Source: Vicia villosa
Lineage: Eukaryota; Streptophyta; Magnoliopsida; Fabales; Fabaceae
Direction: 5' to 3'
DNA length: 64,000 bases
NCBI RefSeq assembly: GCF_029867415.1
Contig: NW_026706275.1
Span: 62,001 to 126,000 of the forward strand
Part shown: one piece after another, positions 45,566-57,547 of the stretch
Layout of the letters: the number at the start of each line of letters is the position of its first letter
Position numbering within the stretch: position 1 is the first letter of the stretch
Position numbers and translations under genes: made by a program
The notes under the pieces: generated by a model
Told to the model about the DNA's origin: nothing
Database searches by the model: none
Seen by the model: only the letters and a program-made list of their open reading frames with translations

Positions 45566-48500
45566 ATGATATTAAGAAGTGGTCGGAAATTAATTAACAT
45601 GGCTGACGTTAAGACAAATAATTCTGATCTTTCTGGAAATCAAGGGGTTGTTCTGACCGGAACAACACCACAAAGTGCCGCAGATTCATCCCCAGTTAGA
45701 ACAACAAATACTGGTGGATCGACGACAGCAATATTGGTATCATCACCAACGAATGTACGGTCACCGTTTAATCCGTTACGACCGCCACTTCATGGAATGA
45801 TGCCTCCACCAGGTTTTAACCCTCAGTTTGGAATGCCCACGTCTATGATGCAAGGTTTGCACACAAATCCTTCATTATATTCTGACAGCATGATGGCTAC
45901 AAGCACATTAAATCCAGGGGGTCGACCTATAGGCATAGGATATAATCACCAGGCTTTGCCATCTTTAAGTACTACGTCAATATTGTCAATTCGACAACAA
46001 ATAGACGAAAGTAATCATGAAATGGTGAATGCCCTTACGCAACAAATGGGAACTGTTTTTACTCCCATGATAAATAACGCGAACCAAAGTTATGAAATAT
46101 TGGCTGGACAAATGGCCAGAATTGCAGATTTCTTTGGAGCGCCCCCACAACCAAACCTTTCGACTACTCAAGGGTCGAATGTGAGAGGGGTCGAACCTAT
46201 AGGACAAGGAGATCAAATTGAGCAAGAGATCCCTAGAATAGTACAAAGGCATCAAGATGCTGACCAGGTTCTTAGGAACATCCAGCAAGATGTCAATGTT
46301 GGACACAGTAATATCTCTAATGTAGTCGAACAAATTTTAGTTCAGAATGGAATAAATGTAGGTTTGCATAGACCAAATTTCGTTTCCCCGTTGTCAGAAT
46401 ACGTAAGGCAAACAGAAATGCCTAGGGGGTGGAAAGTCCCAAAATTCACCAAATTTGCTGGTGAGACTGGAGAGTCGACGGTCGAACATATTGCTAGGTT
46501 CCAGACAGAGGCTGTAGAAATGGCAAATAATGAAAATCTAAAGATGAAGTATTTTCCAAGTTCTTTAACAAAAAATTCATTTACTTGGTTCACGACCTTA
46601 TCTCCACAATCTTTGTTCTCCTGGAACCAATTAGAACGATTGTTCCATGAACAATTTTATATGGGACAGTCGAAAATTAGTTTGAAAGAATTAGCTGGAG
46701 TTAGGCGAAAGGGTACAGAACCAGTCGATGACTATCTAAACCGTTTTAGGTTACTGAAAGCTAGATGTTTCACACAAATTCCTGAACATGAGTTAGTCGA
46801 AATGGCTTCAGGTGGGTTAGATTATTCCATAAGGAAGAAATTAGACACCCAACATTTGAGAGATATGGCACAACTGGCAGATAGAGTACGCCAGGTCGAA
46901 AGGCTAAAAGCTAAAAAAGCCAGAGCTAGTAAATATCATAAGAAAGAAAAGATAGCTTATGTCACTACAAGTGAGTTCGACTCTACTAGCTATAGTGAAT
47001 ACGAAGAGGGAGAGGTCAATGTGGCTGAATTAAAGCCAGGGCCACCATATATCTGTAAATTGCTCAAGCCCTCAAAAGATAAAAATCTGATTGAAAGTAA
47101 AAATGAAAATTTTTCTAGTAAAACGTATTCATTTGATATAACAAAATGTGATGAAATATTTGATTTGTTGGTTTCTGATGGGCAAATCATAGTACCCCCA
47201 GGACTTAAAAATCCTCCTCTCGAACAAAAGAAAAAAAGAGGATTTTGTAAATTTCATAATTTCTTGGGTCATAAAACTTCTCAATGTGTCCTTTTCAGGG
47301 ATTTGGTGCAGAAAGCTTTGAAAGAAGGAAGGTTACAGTTTGGAGAAAAGCCAAAGTCATCAATGCAAGTTGATATTGATCCTTTGCAAGTCGAAGAGGC
47401 TCACTATACTGAGCTTGCTGATGTGATGATGGTCGAGACTACTGATGGTTTCGTTAGAAAGCAAAACGGCGCTACTGATGGCAAAGTTTTGAATATGGTT
47501 TATCCTGAACCAAAAGAAAGTCTTTTGAAATTCCTTGAGAGATGCCACAATAACAACTCTCAAGTTGGATTATGCCCAAGGTGTGATGCTGTTTTCAATG
47601 TCGATGCTGCAAACAAAGTGAGGTTCGATCCTCGTCGAGGCAAGAATCGTCAATTCATGTACACAGGAGAAAACAGTGGTCGAAGGGCTGGAGAATACAG
47701 GAAGATGTTTGAAAAACCAAGGACTTTCCGTCCCAAGACGGATGTCCCTGAAGACAAATGGGTGAAACCCATTAACTTCAGAGGTAAACGCCCAGAATGG
47801 CAAATTCAAGGCGAGGGAACCAATGCTGAAGGCTCTTGGACGGATAATGGATCTAAAAGAAAAGATTACATATCTCCAAACTACAAAGGAAAGAACCCCA
47901 TGACTCGAACGCAGTGGAGGCGTTACCAAAGAAGCCATAAGAATGGACAGGAAAATTCGAATATGGTGCAGGCAGGATTTTCTCACTATCAGCCAAAGCC
48001 TTTTCACAGGAAGTTGACTGAAGAGCAGGCTAAAATAGCAAATGAAAGACTGGCTGCAGGAATGATCCTAGGAAAGAAACTGATTAAAGAATTGGTTGAC
48101 GATGATGCTCCGACCCTCAATACAGAAAAAGAGCCTGAGTATTCTCCACTGTCGGACGAAGAGGTCGACGACAACTTTGACATAGAGTCAGATGAGTTGC
48201 TAATCGACTGTGGAATTGTCTCTGTACTTCCAGCAGAGTTCGACAGAGTATCTGAGGTATCTGAGAATGAAGATGATTTTCTTCCTGACGAGAATGTGGA
48301 AGAAACACCTGTTTGTTACTATGTAATGGGAAAAGGAGTGGTAGAAGAGCAAAAGGTTGTGTTTGAGAGGCCAGGTCGAGGAATGGTGTATCATTTGATG
48401 CCTTTATTCATAAGGGCAAAAGTGGATGATGTTCCAATAAACAAAGTGTTTGTCGATGGTGGGGCTGCTGTAAACTTAATGCCTTATTCCTCACTTCAGA

Positions 48501-49006
48501 AAGTGGGTAAATCTGACAAAGATTTAAGGCCCCATAATATGGTGTTATCTAATTATGAGGGCAAGACAAGTGGAATACTTGGAGTAATTCAAGTAAAACT
48601 AGCTGTTGGTTCGACTGTCAGGTCAACCATCTTTATGGTGATTGCATCGCAGGCAAATTTTAAACTGCTGTTGGGTCGAGAATGGATCCATGGAGTAGGG
48701 GCAGTTCCTTCGACCTTACATCAGCGTGTGGCCATTTGGAGGCCAGATGGTATAGTGGAGAATATTGAAGCTGACCAAAGTTATTACAAAACTGAAAGTG
48801 GTCGTAGACATTTCGACCAACATCTGGCAAATGTAGCTCCTTGCTACAAAGCAGAAGAGGTGTATTCTTCTGATGAAAGTGTGTCTAAGTATTTGAACTT
48901 GGACCCAAATTATGGTTTCATTTGGAATAAAGAAGACCCTAATGAACCATTGAACCATGAAAGTCCTCCAGAGCAAAGGACATCAGTCAGAGATGATGAC
49001 CACTGA
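45566..49006 (+). CDS. gag-pro: Tat element gag-protease (copy 2), intact
   Basis: An open frame of 1,146 codons. Gag starts at 45566 or at the in-frame ATG 45599 (MADVKTNN). The coat domain includes FTWFTTLSPQSLFSW and LFHEQFYMGQ. A CKFH..GH..SQC metal-binding motif lies near 47250. The retroviral-type protease has VDGGAAVNLMP (about 48450) and LLLGREWIH downstream. It makes the particle protein and the enzyme that cleaves the polyprotein. The frame overlaps pol by about 50 bases, with pol one base ahead (+1), so pol expression needs a frameshift, splicing or re-initiation. It is the best reference for mapping the breaks in copy 1. Confidence 0.95.
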   Translation: MILRSGRKLINMADVKTNNSDLSGNQGVVLTGTTPQSAADSSPVRTTNTGGSTTAILVSSPTNVRSPFNPLRPPLHGMMPPPGFNPQFGMPTSMMQGLHTNPSLYSDSMMATSTLNPGGRPIGIGYNHQALPSLSTTSILSIRQQIDESNHEMVNALTQQMGTVFTPMINNANQSYEILAGQMARIADFFGAPPQPNLSTTQGSNVRGVEPIGQGDQIEQEIPRIVQRHQDADQVLRNIQQDVNVGHSNISNVVEQILVQNGINVGLHRPNFVSPLSEYVRQTEMPRGWKVPKFTKFAGETGESTVEHIARFQTEAVEMANNENLKMKYFPSSLTKNSFTWFTTLSPQSLFSWNQLERLFHEQFYMGQSKISLKELAGVRRKGTEPVDDYLNRFRLLKARCFTQIPEHELVEMASGGLDYSIRKKLDTQHLRDMAQLADRVRQVERLKAKKARASKYHKKEKIAYVTTSEFDSTSYSEYEEGEVNVAELKPGPPYICKLLKPSKDKNLIESKNENFSSKTYSFDITKCDEIFDLLVSDGQIIVPPGLKNPPLEQKKKRGFCKFHNFLGHKTSQCVLFRDLVQKALKEGRLQFGEKPKSSMQVDIDPLQVEEAHYTELADVMMVETTDGFVRKQNGATDGKVLNMVYPEPKESLLKFLERCHNNNSQVGLCPRCDAVFNVDAANKVRFDPRRGKNRQFMYTGENSGRRAGEYRKMFEKPRTFRPKTDVPEDKWVKPINFRGKRPEWQIQGEGTNAEGSWTDNGSKRKDYISPNYKGKNPMTRTQWRRYQRSHKNGQENSNMVQAGFSHYQPKPFHRKLTEEQAKIANERLAAGMILGKKLIKELVDDDAPTLNTEKEPEYSPLSDEEVDDNFDIESDELLIDCGIVSVLPAEFDRVSEVSENEDDFLPDENVEETPVCYYVMGKGVVEEQKVVFERPGRGMVYHLMPLFIRAKVDDVPINKVFVDGGAAVNLMPYSSLQKVGKSDKDLRPHNMVLSNYEGKTSGILGVIQVKLAVGSTVRSTIFMVIASQANFKLLLGREWIHGVGAVPSTLHQRVAIWRPDGIVENIEADQSYYKTESGRRHFDQHLANVAPCYKAEEVYSSDESVSKYLNLDPNYGFIWNKEDPNEPLNHESPPEQRTSVRDDDH

Positions 49007-52000
49007 GTCAGAATATCTGGCTCGAATAACGGCTTATTTGGCCGAAAACAAAGAAAGAACGGCTTTAGAAGCCGAATTAGAGAAAAATATGGCTATTGAG
49101 GCCATGTTGGTAAACAATGAGGACAGGCCTGAAATCGATCACCAAGTCGAACGACTTGATGCGATATACGACGATGAACCTTTAGGTTTCGAAATGGATC
49201 CATTAGGATCAGTCAAAAGAATGCAAGCTCAAGATCCCCTGGAAGAAGTTGATTTGGGTGATGGGATCATTAAAAAGCCTACATATGTGAGCACGAAGCT
49301 TGCAAGTTGTTTAAAAACCAAGTTGATTCGACTCCTAAGAGAATACAAAGATTGTTTTGCTTGGGATTATCACGAAATGCCTGGTTTGGGTCGACAGGTG
49401 GTGGAACATCGACTACCTTTAAACCCAGGTAAAAAACCGATCAAGCAGCTTCCTAGAAGATTTGTGCCAGAGGTTATGGAAAAGATCAAAGTAGAAATTG
49501 AAAGGTTGCTGAAAAGCAAGTTTATTCGAACTGCGAGGTATATCGAATGGTTAGCTAATATAGTGTCGGTCATAAAGAAAAATGGTAGCCTTCGTATATG
49601 CATAGATTTCAGAGATTTAAATAAGGCTACCCCTAAAGATGAATATCCCATGCCGGTTGCTGAAATGTTAGTCCACTCTGCAGCCGGATTTGAATATCTC
49701 AGCTTATTGGATGGATATTCAGGCTATAACCAAATTTTTATAGCTGACGAAGATGTACCTAAGACGGCGTTTCGATGCCCAGGTGCTTTAGGAACTTATA
49801 AATGGGTGGTAATGCCCTTTGGTTTAAAAAATGCTGGAGCTACATACCAACGAGCCATGAATTCCATGTTTCATGATTTTATTGACAAGTTTATGCAGGT
49901 TTATATTGATGATATTGTAATAAAATCTAACTCTGAAAATGGTCACTTAAACCATCTTCGACAATCTTTTGAACGAATGAGGAAATATGGACTCAAAATG
50001 AACCCTTTAAAATGTGCTTTTGGTGTACATGCAGGGGATTTCCTAGGCTTCGTGGTTCACAAGAAAGGCATTGAGATAAACCAAAATAAGACGAAAGCAA
50101 TCTTGGAGCTAAAGGCGCCAGAAACAAAGAAACAACTCCAGTCATTGTTGGGGAAGATTAATTTCTTGAGGAGATTCATCTCAAATCTAAGTGGCAAAAC
50201 GAAGATAATTTCCCCACTTGTGAAGCTCAAGAACCAAGATCAATTCAAATGGGAGCAAGAACATCAACAGGCGTTCGACCAAATAAAAGCTTATTTAACT
50301 AAGCCTCCTATTTTGTTACCCCCCAATAGGACAAAAAGTATGAAATTATACATAGCTGCATCAGGCTCGACAATTGGGATTATGTTAGCCCAAGAGGATG
50401 ATAATGGCGTCGAAAGAGCTATATATTATCTAAGTCGAACCCTAGTAGATGCTGAAACTAGGTATAATGATATTGAAAAATTATGCTTATGCTTGTACTT
50501 CTCATGTAATAAACTTAAGCAATATATAAAGCCTGTTGATGTGTATGTGTCCTCTCATTTTGATGTTGTTAAACATATGTTGTCTAAACCAATTTTGCAT
50601 AGTCGAATTGGTAAGTGGGCCTTAGCGCTAACTGAATTTTCCTTGACATATGTCCCTTTAAAAGCTATGAAAGGACAAGTTGTGGCTGATTTTATAGTCG
50701 ACCATGGGTTAGTCGAATTGTCTGTAAATCAAGTCGAACGAACTAACTGGAAACTGTTTTTTGACGGTTCTAGTCACAAAAATGGATCAGGCATTGGAGT
50801 CTTGATTATTTCTCCCAAAGGACTTCCAACAAAGTTCCATTATAAAATGAAAGAAGTATGCTCTAACAATGAGGTCGAATATGAAGCCTTGATAACTGGT
50901 TTGAAGGCCCTAATAGATTTAGGGGCAAAACGAGTTGAGATTCGAGGTGATTCTGAGCTAATAATTTGACAAATCAAAAAAGAGTATAAATGCATCAAAG
51001 AAAATCTAATAATGTATTATGCAATTGTGATACGCTTCTTAGAAAAATTCGAACATCTTGAGATCTTGCATGTACCAAGATCTAACAATTGCATTGCCAA
51101 TGAATTGGCACAAATTGCTTCTGGGTATAGAGTTTCTAAAGACAAGTTAGAAGATATGGTCGAGATCAAGAATAAAGAAACCCATGAAGTATTAGACAAG
51201 TTAGGTCAATTGTCGACGTCAAAATTTGAGGGGGTAGGTGATAATGTTGAAAGTAAAGTTGAAAGTAAAGATTTGTATGCCTTGGAAATTTTTGCCATCG
51301 ACAATATGACTGATGCTGATTGGAGAAACCCATTGGTCCAATACCTAAATAATCCAGTCGGAGGAACTGATCGAAAGATTAAATATAGAGCTCTAAACTA
51401 TGTGATATTAGGAAATGATTTATACAAGAAAACAGCCGAGGGTGTATTTTTGAAATGCTTAAGTGAAGCTGAAGCATATTTGGCTGTGTTAGAAGTTCAT
51501 AGTGGTGTTTGTGGAGCTCATCAATCAGGCCATAAGATGAAGTGGTTGTTGTTTAGACAAGGTTTATATTGGCCAACAATGTTAAAAGATTGTATTGAAT
51601 ATGCAAGAGGATGCCAAGAGTGCCAGAAATTTTCAGGCATTCAACATGTTCCAGCCAGTGAATTGCATGCCATTGTCAAACCCTGGCCTTTTAGAGGATG
51701 GGCTTTGGATTTAATAGGAGAAATCAAACCTGCATCTTCTAAGCAACAAAGATTCATTTTAGTAGGAATAGATTATTTTACTAAATGGATAGAGGCAATC
51801 CCACTAGTTAATGCTGATCAAGAAGCAGTGATTAGTTTCATACAAAAACACATTATCTACAGATATGGGATTCCAGAAACTATTACTACTGATCAAGGAT
51901 CAGTTTTTGTTGGTCGAAAGATGCAAGCTTTTGCAGCAGAGACAGGATTTAGATTACTAACATCCACTCTGTATTATGCTCAGGCTAATGGTCAAGTCGA

Positions 52001-52586
52001 AGCTGCTAATAAAGTTATTATAAATTTGATAAAGAAGCATGTGGGGAAAAAGCCAAGAAATTGGCATCAAACGCTCGACCAAATCCTTTGGGCTTGTCGG
52101 ACGTCACCAAAGAAAGCAATAAATACTACCCCATTTCGTTTGACTTTTGGGCATGATGCTGTATTGACTGCAGAGATTCATCTACAGTCGACAAGAATTC
52201 AACGACAAAATAGTCTCTCGTCTGACGAATACTGGAATATGATGTTAGATGAATTAGTAGAATTAGACGAAGAAAGGCTAATAGCGTTGGATAGGTTAAT
52301 GAGACAAAAAGAAAAAGTGGCGAAGGCTTACAACAAGAAAGTCAAAGAGAAGACATTCATGGTAGGTAATTATGTATGGAAAGTTATTCTGCCCATGGAT
52401 CAAAGGAATAAGTTATTGGGCAAATGGTCCCCAAGTTCGGAAGGACCGTTCAAAATTTTGCAAGTATTTTCAAACAATGCATATGAAATTGAAGAACTAA
52501 ATTCAGATGGTCGAATCTTGAGGATAAATGGTAAATATTTGAAAAAATATAAACCTATACTTCAAGAAATTCACATAAGAGAGTAA
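48957..52586 (+). pseudogene. pol: Tat element pol (copy 2) with one premature stop
   Basis: RT (YIDDIV, about 49900), RNase H, the second archaeal-type RNase H (LFFDGSS, about 50757) and integrase (H-H-CQEC about 51500-51630, WALDLIG, TTDQG, NGQVEAANK) lie in one frame. A TGA at 50967-50969, where copy 1 has CGA (arginine), breaks it within the second RNase H. The change is a CpG-type C-to-T transition. Upstream and downstream frames are otherwise open (48957-50969; 51012-52586). The N-terminal linker deleted in copy 1 is present here. Confidence 0.93.
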
Positions 52587-52707
52587 AAACTAAGAGATTA
52601 TATTAAAATGGCTAAAACTTGGCCAGTCATTACAAAAAGTTCCTTCATAAAATGCGCAGTCATTACAAAAAAAAAAAAAAACTCCAAAGCCACTAAAATA
52701 TCCAATA
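52587..52707. terminator. Shared 3' region between pol and the antisense gene, copy 2
   Basis: The first part, up to about 52640, is nearly identical to copy 1; after that it diverges. A run of A (about 52667-52681) follows. It is the likely 3' untranslated region of the antisense gene. Confidence 0.4.
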
Positions 52708-53439
52708 TTAGTTAACTCTTCGGTCGATGTCTTCCAAGGATAATAGAGGCAGACTTTCGGCTTCGAACATATCCATACGTCCAGTCTTGCGCATTTTCCT
52801 CACCACACCTTGCTTGAGAAATAAGTAGGATAAAAATCTTCCATAAGGAAGATGAGTCACCTTTCCTTGACGTGAGGCAGTCAAAGAGACAGCCTCCACA
52901 AGTTGCTTAAAAATCAACAGAGGGAAGTTGATTTTCTTCCCCTGAAGGGCACAGGAAATGAATTCCAAGTCTCCCACCATGATGCTATTTTCATCATGGT
53001 TGCGTGGACGAAAGTTGCCCACCAAAAGTTGGTGCCAAATTTTGATTACTTTGGCACAAAAGGGGTCATTGTCCATGAGGTCCCTTAACATATTAGAAGT
53101 GTTCATGTCGAAAATATTGTCACCAAAAGTTTCACCGGTATTGCTGCATTTCAACAAATCAGAGATTGTTGAGGGAGTGATGATGACATGAGCCCCTCGA
53201 ATGTTAGAGGTTATAGTAGTCCTCCCTTCTGGATCTATGCGCAAAGATGCAAATCTCCAGAATTCAATCAGCATGCAGGGATAGATGTTACCATCTAAAA
53301 TTTCAGGATAAAATTCAAGTCCCTGACTAGCATAAAGAGCACGAACATTGATGTGGTTCGCATCAAACTCTTCTTCAGAAAGTTTAAATTCTTTCTTGAT
53401 GAAGGATCTTATGTTGGCATTTGTTAAAGGTTGTGCCAT
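52708..53439 (-). CDS. Antisense ORF of Tat copy 2, plant transposon-protein-like
   Basis: A single exon of 243 codons starting at ATG 53439 (MAQPLTNANIR), opposite to gag-pol. The pattern LYASQGLEFYPEIL...IYPCMLIEFWRFASLRIDPEG resembles a protein family found in many plant transposons (the 'putative plant transposon protein' type), as far as I can recall. It shares no obvious similarity with the PMD protein that fills the same slot in copy 1. A TATA-like TATATATAG lies on the minus strand about 90 bp upstream (near 53525). The frame is intact. Its function is unknown. Confidence 0.75.
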   Translation of the reverse strand: MAQPLTNANIRSFIKKEFKLSEEEFDANHINVRALYASQGLEFYPEILDGNIYPCMLIEFWRFASLRIDPEGRTTITSNIRGAHVIITPSTISDLLKCSNTGETFGDNIFDMNTSNMLRDLMDNDPFCAKVIKIWHQLLVGNFRPRNHDENSIMVGDLEFISCALQGKKINFPLLIFKQLVEAVSLTASRQGKVTHLPYGRFLSYLFLKQGVVRKMRKTGRMDMFEAESLPLLSLEDIDRRVN

Positions 53440-53801
53440 GGTGTGAAGACAAAGATTGAAGGATGAAAATGTTTAAGATGTTGTGCGTAGGGAAATGCAA
53501 AAGGAAATGGAAGGAATGAGGCTATATATATAGAGAATATGTAGTTACTTCAGCAAGACAAACGTGGGAAAGGAAGTTAGAAAATTAAAGGTCGTATTAA
53601 ATATCTTGGAAACTGACACAAGCAAGCTGGGAGCAGTTATAGCCCACTAACCTAGTGTTTAGGTAATAATTAGTGCCTGGGAAAATGAAATGTAATCATG
53701 GCGTAATGGGAATTAAAAAAAGTCGAAACCCAAGAAAGAACTGAAACGCCATCTTTTCTTTTTCCTAAAGTCAGTCGAAAGAAGTCGCTTGGGGGGCAAT
53801 T
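53440..53801 (-). promoter_or_regulatory. Upstream region of the antisense gene in Tat copy 2
   Basis: 53629-53801 is nearly identical to 831-1004 of copy 1, while 53440-53628 is not. A TATA box lies near 53525. The polypurine tract of the element (about 53788-53801) is included at its outer end. Confidence 0.55.
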
Positions 53802-54598
53802 TTTTACCCTAGGATTTCGACTTACCAATAAATGGGCAACTGGGGCTCAAAATTGGTAATTGGGCCTCAATTTGGTAAAAAGGCCCTAAATTGGTAATTG
53901 GGCCTCAATTAAATAATTACATTGCCATTTGGGTCGAAGGGGTTCGACTAAGTAATGCTTAGTAGTCGAAGCTGTTCGACTAGAAAGATTATCAGAGACT
54001 TCAGCGTTCGATCAGAAGTATGCGAAGACTTAAGAATTTTGCTGCAGAAACTGAAGTGGAAGTCGAGAGGTATTAGAAGTTAAGAGGCAGTTTCAAGCAG
54101 TTTTCTGGCAGTTCTTACAGGACGCGTGGAGGTCTCACAATTGAAGATCTTGCATGTCGAAGACACGTGTTGACTGATAACCAGTCGACCGTTAGTAGTA
54201 GTTATTTTATTTTTACTATTTAAGCAAGTTCCATAGGAATAGTTAAGGGTCCGCATTTTCTGCAAAACACAAGTAAACTCAAATCTCTGTGCAATAATGA
54301 GTAACGAGTGCAACCTTGGAATGTATGTATGCGTACCAGTTTAATTAATGTAATCATTTTACGTTATATTTCGTCTTTCAGTGCACATTTACTGCCTTTT
54401 TTATTGCTTTGATTTACTTTAAAGCCTTTAATTTCAGTGTTTTACTTTTACTTTAAAGTCACTGTTGCATTCAATACAAACCAGATACACATAATATAAC
54501 AAAATAAAGCAATTAGTCCTGGAGTATTCTAGTTGATTCTGCAAAAGTAACCTTTAAAAAGGAAACTAGCGCTTGTTTACCATTTTTCTGGGTAAACA
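53802..54598 (+). repeat. 3' LTR of Tat copy 2
   Basis: 797 bp. Its second base is T instead of G (terminal TG became TT). ACACGTGT is at 54163-54170 and the GACTG...CAGTC motif at 54172-54186. Confidence 0.95.
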
Positions 54599-54608
54599 CT
54601 CTCCCATT

Positions 54609-55874
54609 ATGACAATTATTTCATATTATTTCCTTGCTTTAATTTTATTTTCACTTTCTGGCTTTATTATTACTCTTTCTGATGCACCAAATAATGGTTT
54701 TAGTGTTGAACTCATCCACAGTTACTTTCCAAAATCACCATTTTACCAACCTTCACAAAACAAATACCAACTTATTGCCAATTCCATGAATCATTCCATC
54801 AATCATGTCAATTTTTTATACAACGATTCCCTCACTAATTATCCTAGATCAATCGTAATCTTTGATAAAGGTGAGTATCTCGTTATCTCTTTAGTCGGTA
54901 CACCCCCATTTATGTATGGTATTGTTGATACAGGTAGTGACATTGTTTGGCTTCAATGCCAACCTTGTAAACAATGTTACAAACAAACCACTCCTATCAT
55001 TGATCCTACAAAGTCTTCAAGTTATAAAGACCTTATTTGTTCATCTAAGCAATCTAAACCTATGGAAGTTAGTTCTCGTAGTAAAAATTATTCTTGTGAA
55101 TATTCTATTAATTATGTTGATGGAATGTATTTTACATTGAATTCCACCAATGGCTCTTCTTTTTCATTTCCTAATTTTGTGATAGGATGTGGACATAAAA
55201 ATACAATGTTTTTTCAAGGCAGGAACTCTGGTGTAGTTGGGATTGGAGGTGGACCTATATCTCTTTTAACATAATTGACGTCATCAATTGGTGGAAATTT
55301 CTCTTATTGTTTGGGGCCATCAATGTCTAATTTAACGAGCAAACTTAGTTTTGGAGATGCGGTTGTGGTTTTTGGTACAGGGGTTGTCTCAACTACTTTA
55401 GTGAAGAAATCTCCACCAACTTTTTACTTTGCAAGTCTAAATGCATTAAGTGTTGGAAACAAAATATTAGGATTTTCCAAGCCACAAGTTGAAGGGAACT
55501 TCATTATTGATTCAGGTACGACATTGCCAATTTTACCATCTGATATTTATAAAAATGTGGAATAAACTCTAGTAGCATTGGTTAAACTGAACCGTGTGAA
55601 GGATTCAAATAAATTTTTGAGCCTTTGTTATTCTCATAAATCAAATAAATATGTATTTCCTAAAATTACGGCACATTTTAAGGGCGCAGATGTTTGGTTG
55701 AATTTCATTAGCACTTTTATTCCAATTGTTAATAAGGTTGTTTGTTTGGCTTTTGCCCCATCTTAAGATGGTATTCACGTCTTCGGAAACTTGGCTCAAT
55801 AAAATTTACTAGTTGATTATGACCTTCAACGAACTACAGTTTCATTTAAGCCTACTGATTGTACTAAATTGTAA
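54609..55874 (+). pseudogene. Aspartic protease pseudogene, paralog of 35917-37212
   Basis: Aligned with the intact paralog it keeps the signal peptide, DTGSD and DSGTT, and ends at the same TAA. It has in-frame stops at 55272-55274, 55563-55565, 55764-55766 and 55800-55802. At least three are CAA-to-TAA changes. There is a deletion where the paralog has GTVSKGNIGVETL, and two cysteines are lost after CSSKQ. Tat copy 2 lies 10 bp before the ATG and separates the gene from its former promoter. It is probably dead. Confidence 0.93.
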
Positions 55875-56090
55875 AAAAATGTTATACTTTATTTTCAATT
55901 TAATTCACATTCCATTGGTAAAAATTTATTTTTATTTTTGAAAATGAAAATTCAAATTAAATAAAATCCTTCTAGCAAGTTATATAAACAAATGCATACT
56001 GCAAAACTAAAAGTTCAATGAAGTTTTTTTTTAACTTATAGGGACCAAATACTTTTTACGAACTCTCCATTAGATATAACACGCGAATAC

Positions 56091-57507
56091 TGTTACGCCT
56101 GGTAATTTAATTAAATATTTTTGAATTATTTGTCGAAATTGTGAAATTTTGTGAATTGTGTGCTATAGTTGACATATTATTATTATTTGATTAACTAGTT
56201 GATTAGTATTAGTAATAATATTAGAATAATACAAGACAACTTATATGGGCTTGTTTCTATGGTTGTTTGTAGAAAAGGTGAGGGTGTGAGAGTTAGGCCC
56301 AATAGGAATAAAAAAAATTATGAGGTTTAGTTAAATAGAAAATTAGGGTAATTAGAAAAGGGAAGAGAAAGAATTGGAGAAAGTGGTTAATGTGAGAAGT
56401 TGCAGAGAAGAGGAAAAGAGGCAAAGAGCTAGGTTCAATCAGAGAGTTATAGAGCGACCTTCAATCCAAGGTAAGGGTGGGGTTCTGATTGTATATTGGG
56501 GTTTATGGTGAATATTATGTAGGGATTGAATTTGTATAAAATCGTTATTATGTGTATAATGATGTTGTGTGTATAATGTTGTTGTGTTTATACCGTCATA
56601 ATTGTTAATACTGTTGCAGTACTCTAATTGATAAATCTGACTATTGGAAAATATTTCTTGATGATATTGTTGATCGATTCTGTGTTGTTCAATGTTGTTT
56701 TGGTCTGAGAATAGTATAAGAGTGAATCGCAGGAAGTTCTGAACAAAATTGGAAAAACTGGAAAATTTGGTATACGCCTGCCACTAGAACAAGTGGCGCC
56801 TGCCACTAGAGGGAGGGACAGCTTCCCATTTAATGTGTGAGAGGAGGAGGGGCGCTCACCCCTAGTGTGAGTGTGGAATAGGGGCGCCCACCCCCTTAGT
56901 TAAACAGAGGGGGCGCTAGCCCCTAGTGGTGGGGTGACTGCCACCATTTTTAATACTTTTATTTAATTAATTCATGTACATGTAGTTAGTGGAAATCATT
57001 TCTTAATTAATTATAGTGACAATTAGTAATGTAATTGCACATGTAGTTAATTAATGAAACATAAAATTAGTTGGTTGAAAATAATTAGTAACATTAGTAG
57101 AAGGTTAGTGTTAACTGCAGAATATTAGCCGTAGGTATCAGTAGAAAATAAATTGGCAGAAGAGTAATACAGTAACTAGTAACTAGCAATGACAATCAGT
57201 AAGTAAATGACAGAAAAATAGTGGAAGCTAGTTGACAGTAAAGCAATAGTATTATTAGAATGATTTTGTTCATAGCAGTACAAAGTAGAAAATATTAGTA
57301 ATTTTAGCAGAAAATTGCTAAGCCGAATATAGTCGAGTTGTCCGAATAATTATGTGGAATGTTTACAATCTATTTTGCTTGATACGGTGGATTGTATAAG
57401 TTGATGTAATATAGATATTAAAGATGTGAATTTGTAGGTGGAGATGAATTATGTTGTGTGCCTCTATTGATTGGCAGAACCAAGTTGTAGGATTATGCTA
57501 GTGTTGA

Positions 57508-57547
<40 letters not shown>

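Larger units (their letters stand above)
44702..54598 (+). mobile_element. Complete Tat-lineage Ty3/gypsy retrotransposon (copy 2)
   Basis: A 9,897-bp plus-strand element of the same family as copy 1, with 797-bp LTRs and a CTCTC duplication at 44697-44701 and 54599-54603. Eight differences between LTRs were noted by eye (about 1%). Gag-protease is intact; pol has one premature stop. The antisense slot carries a different and much shorter gene than in copy 1. The element inserted just upstream of the ATG of an aspartic protease paralog. Confidence 0.97.
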
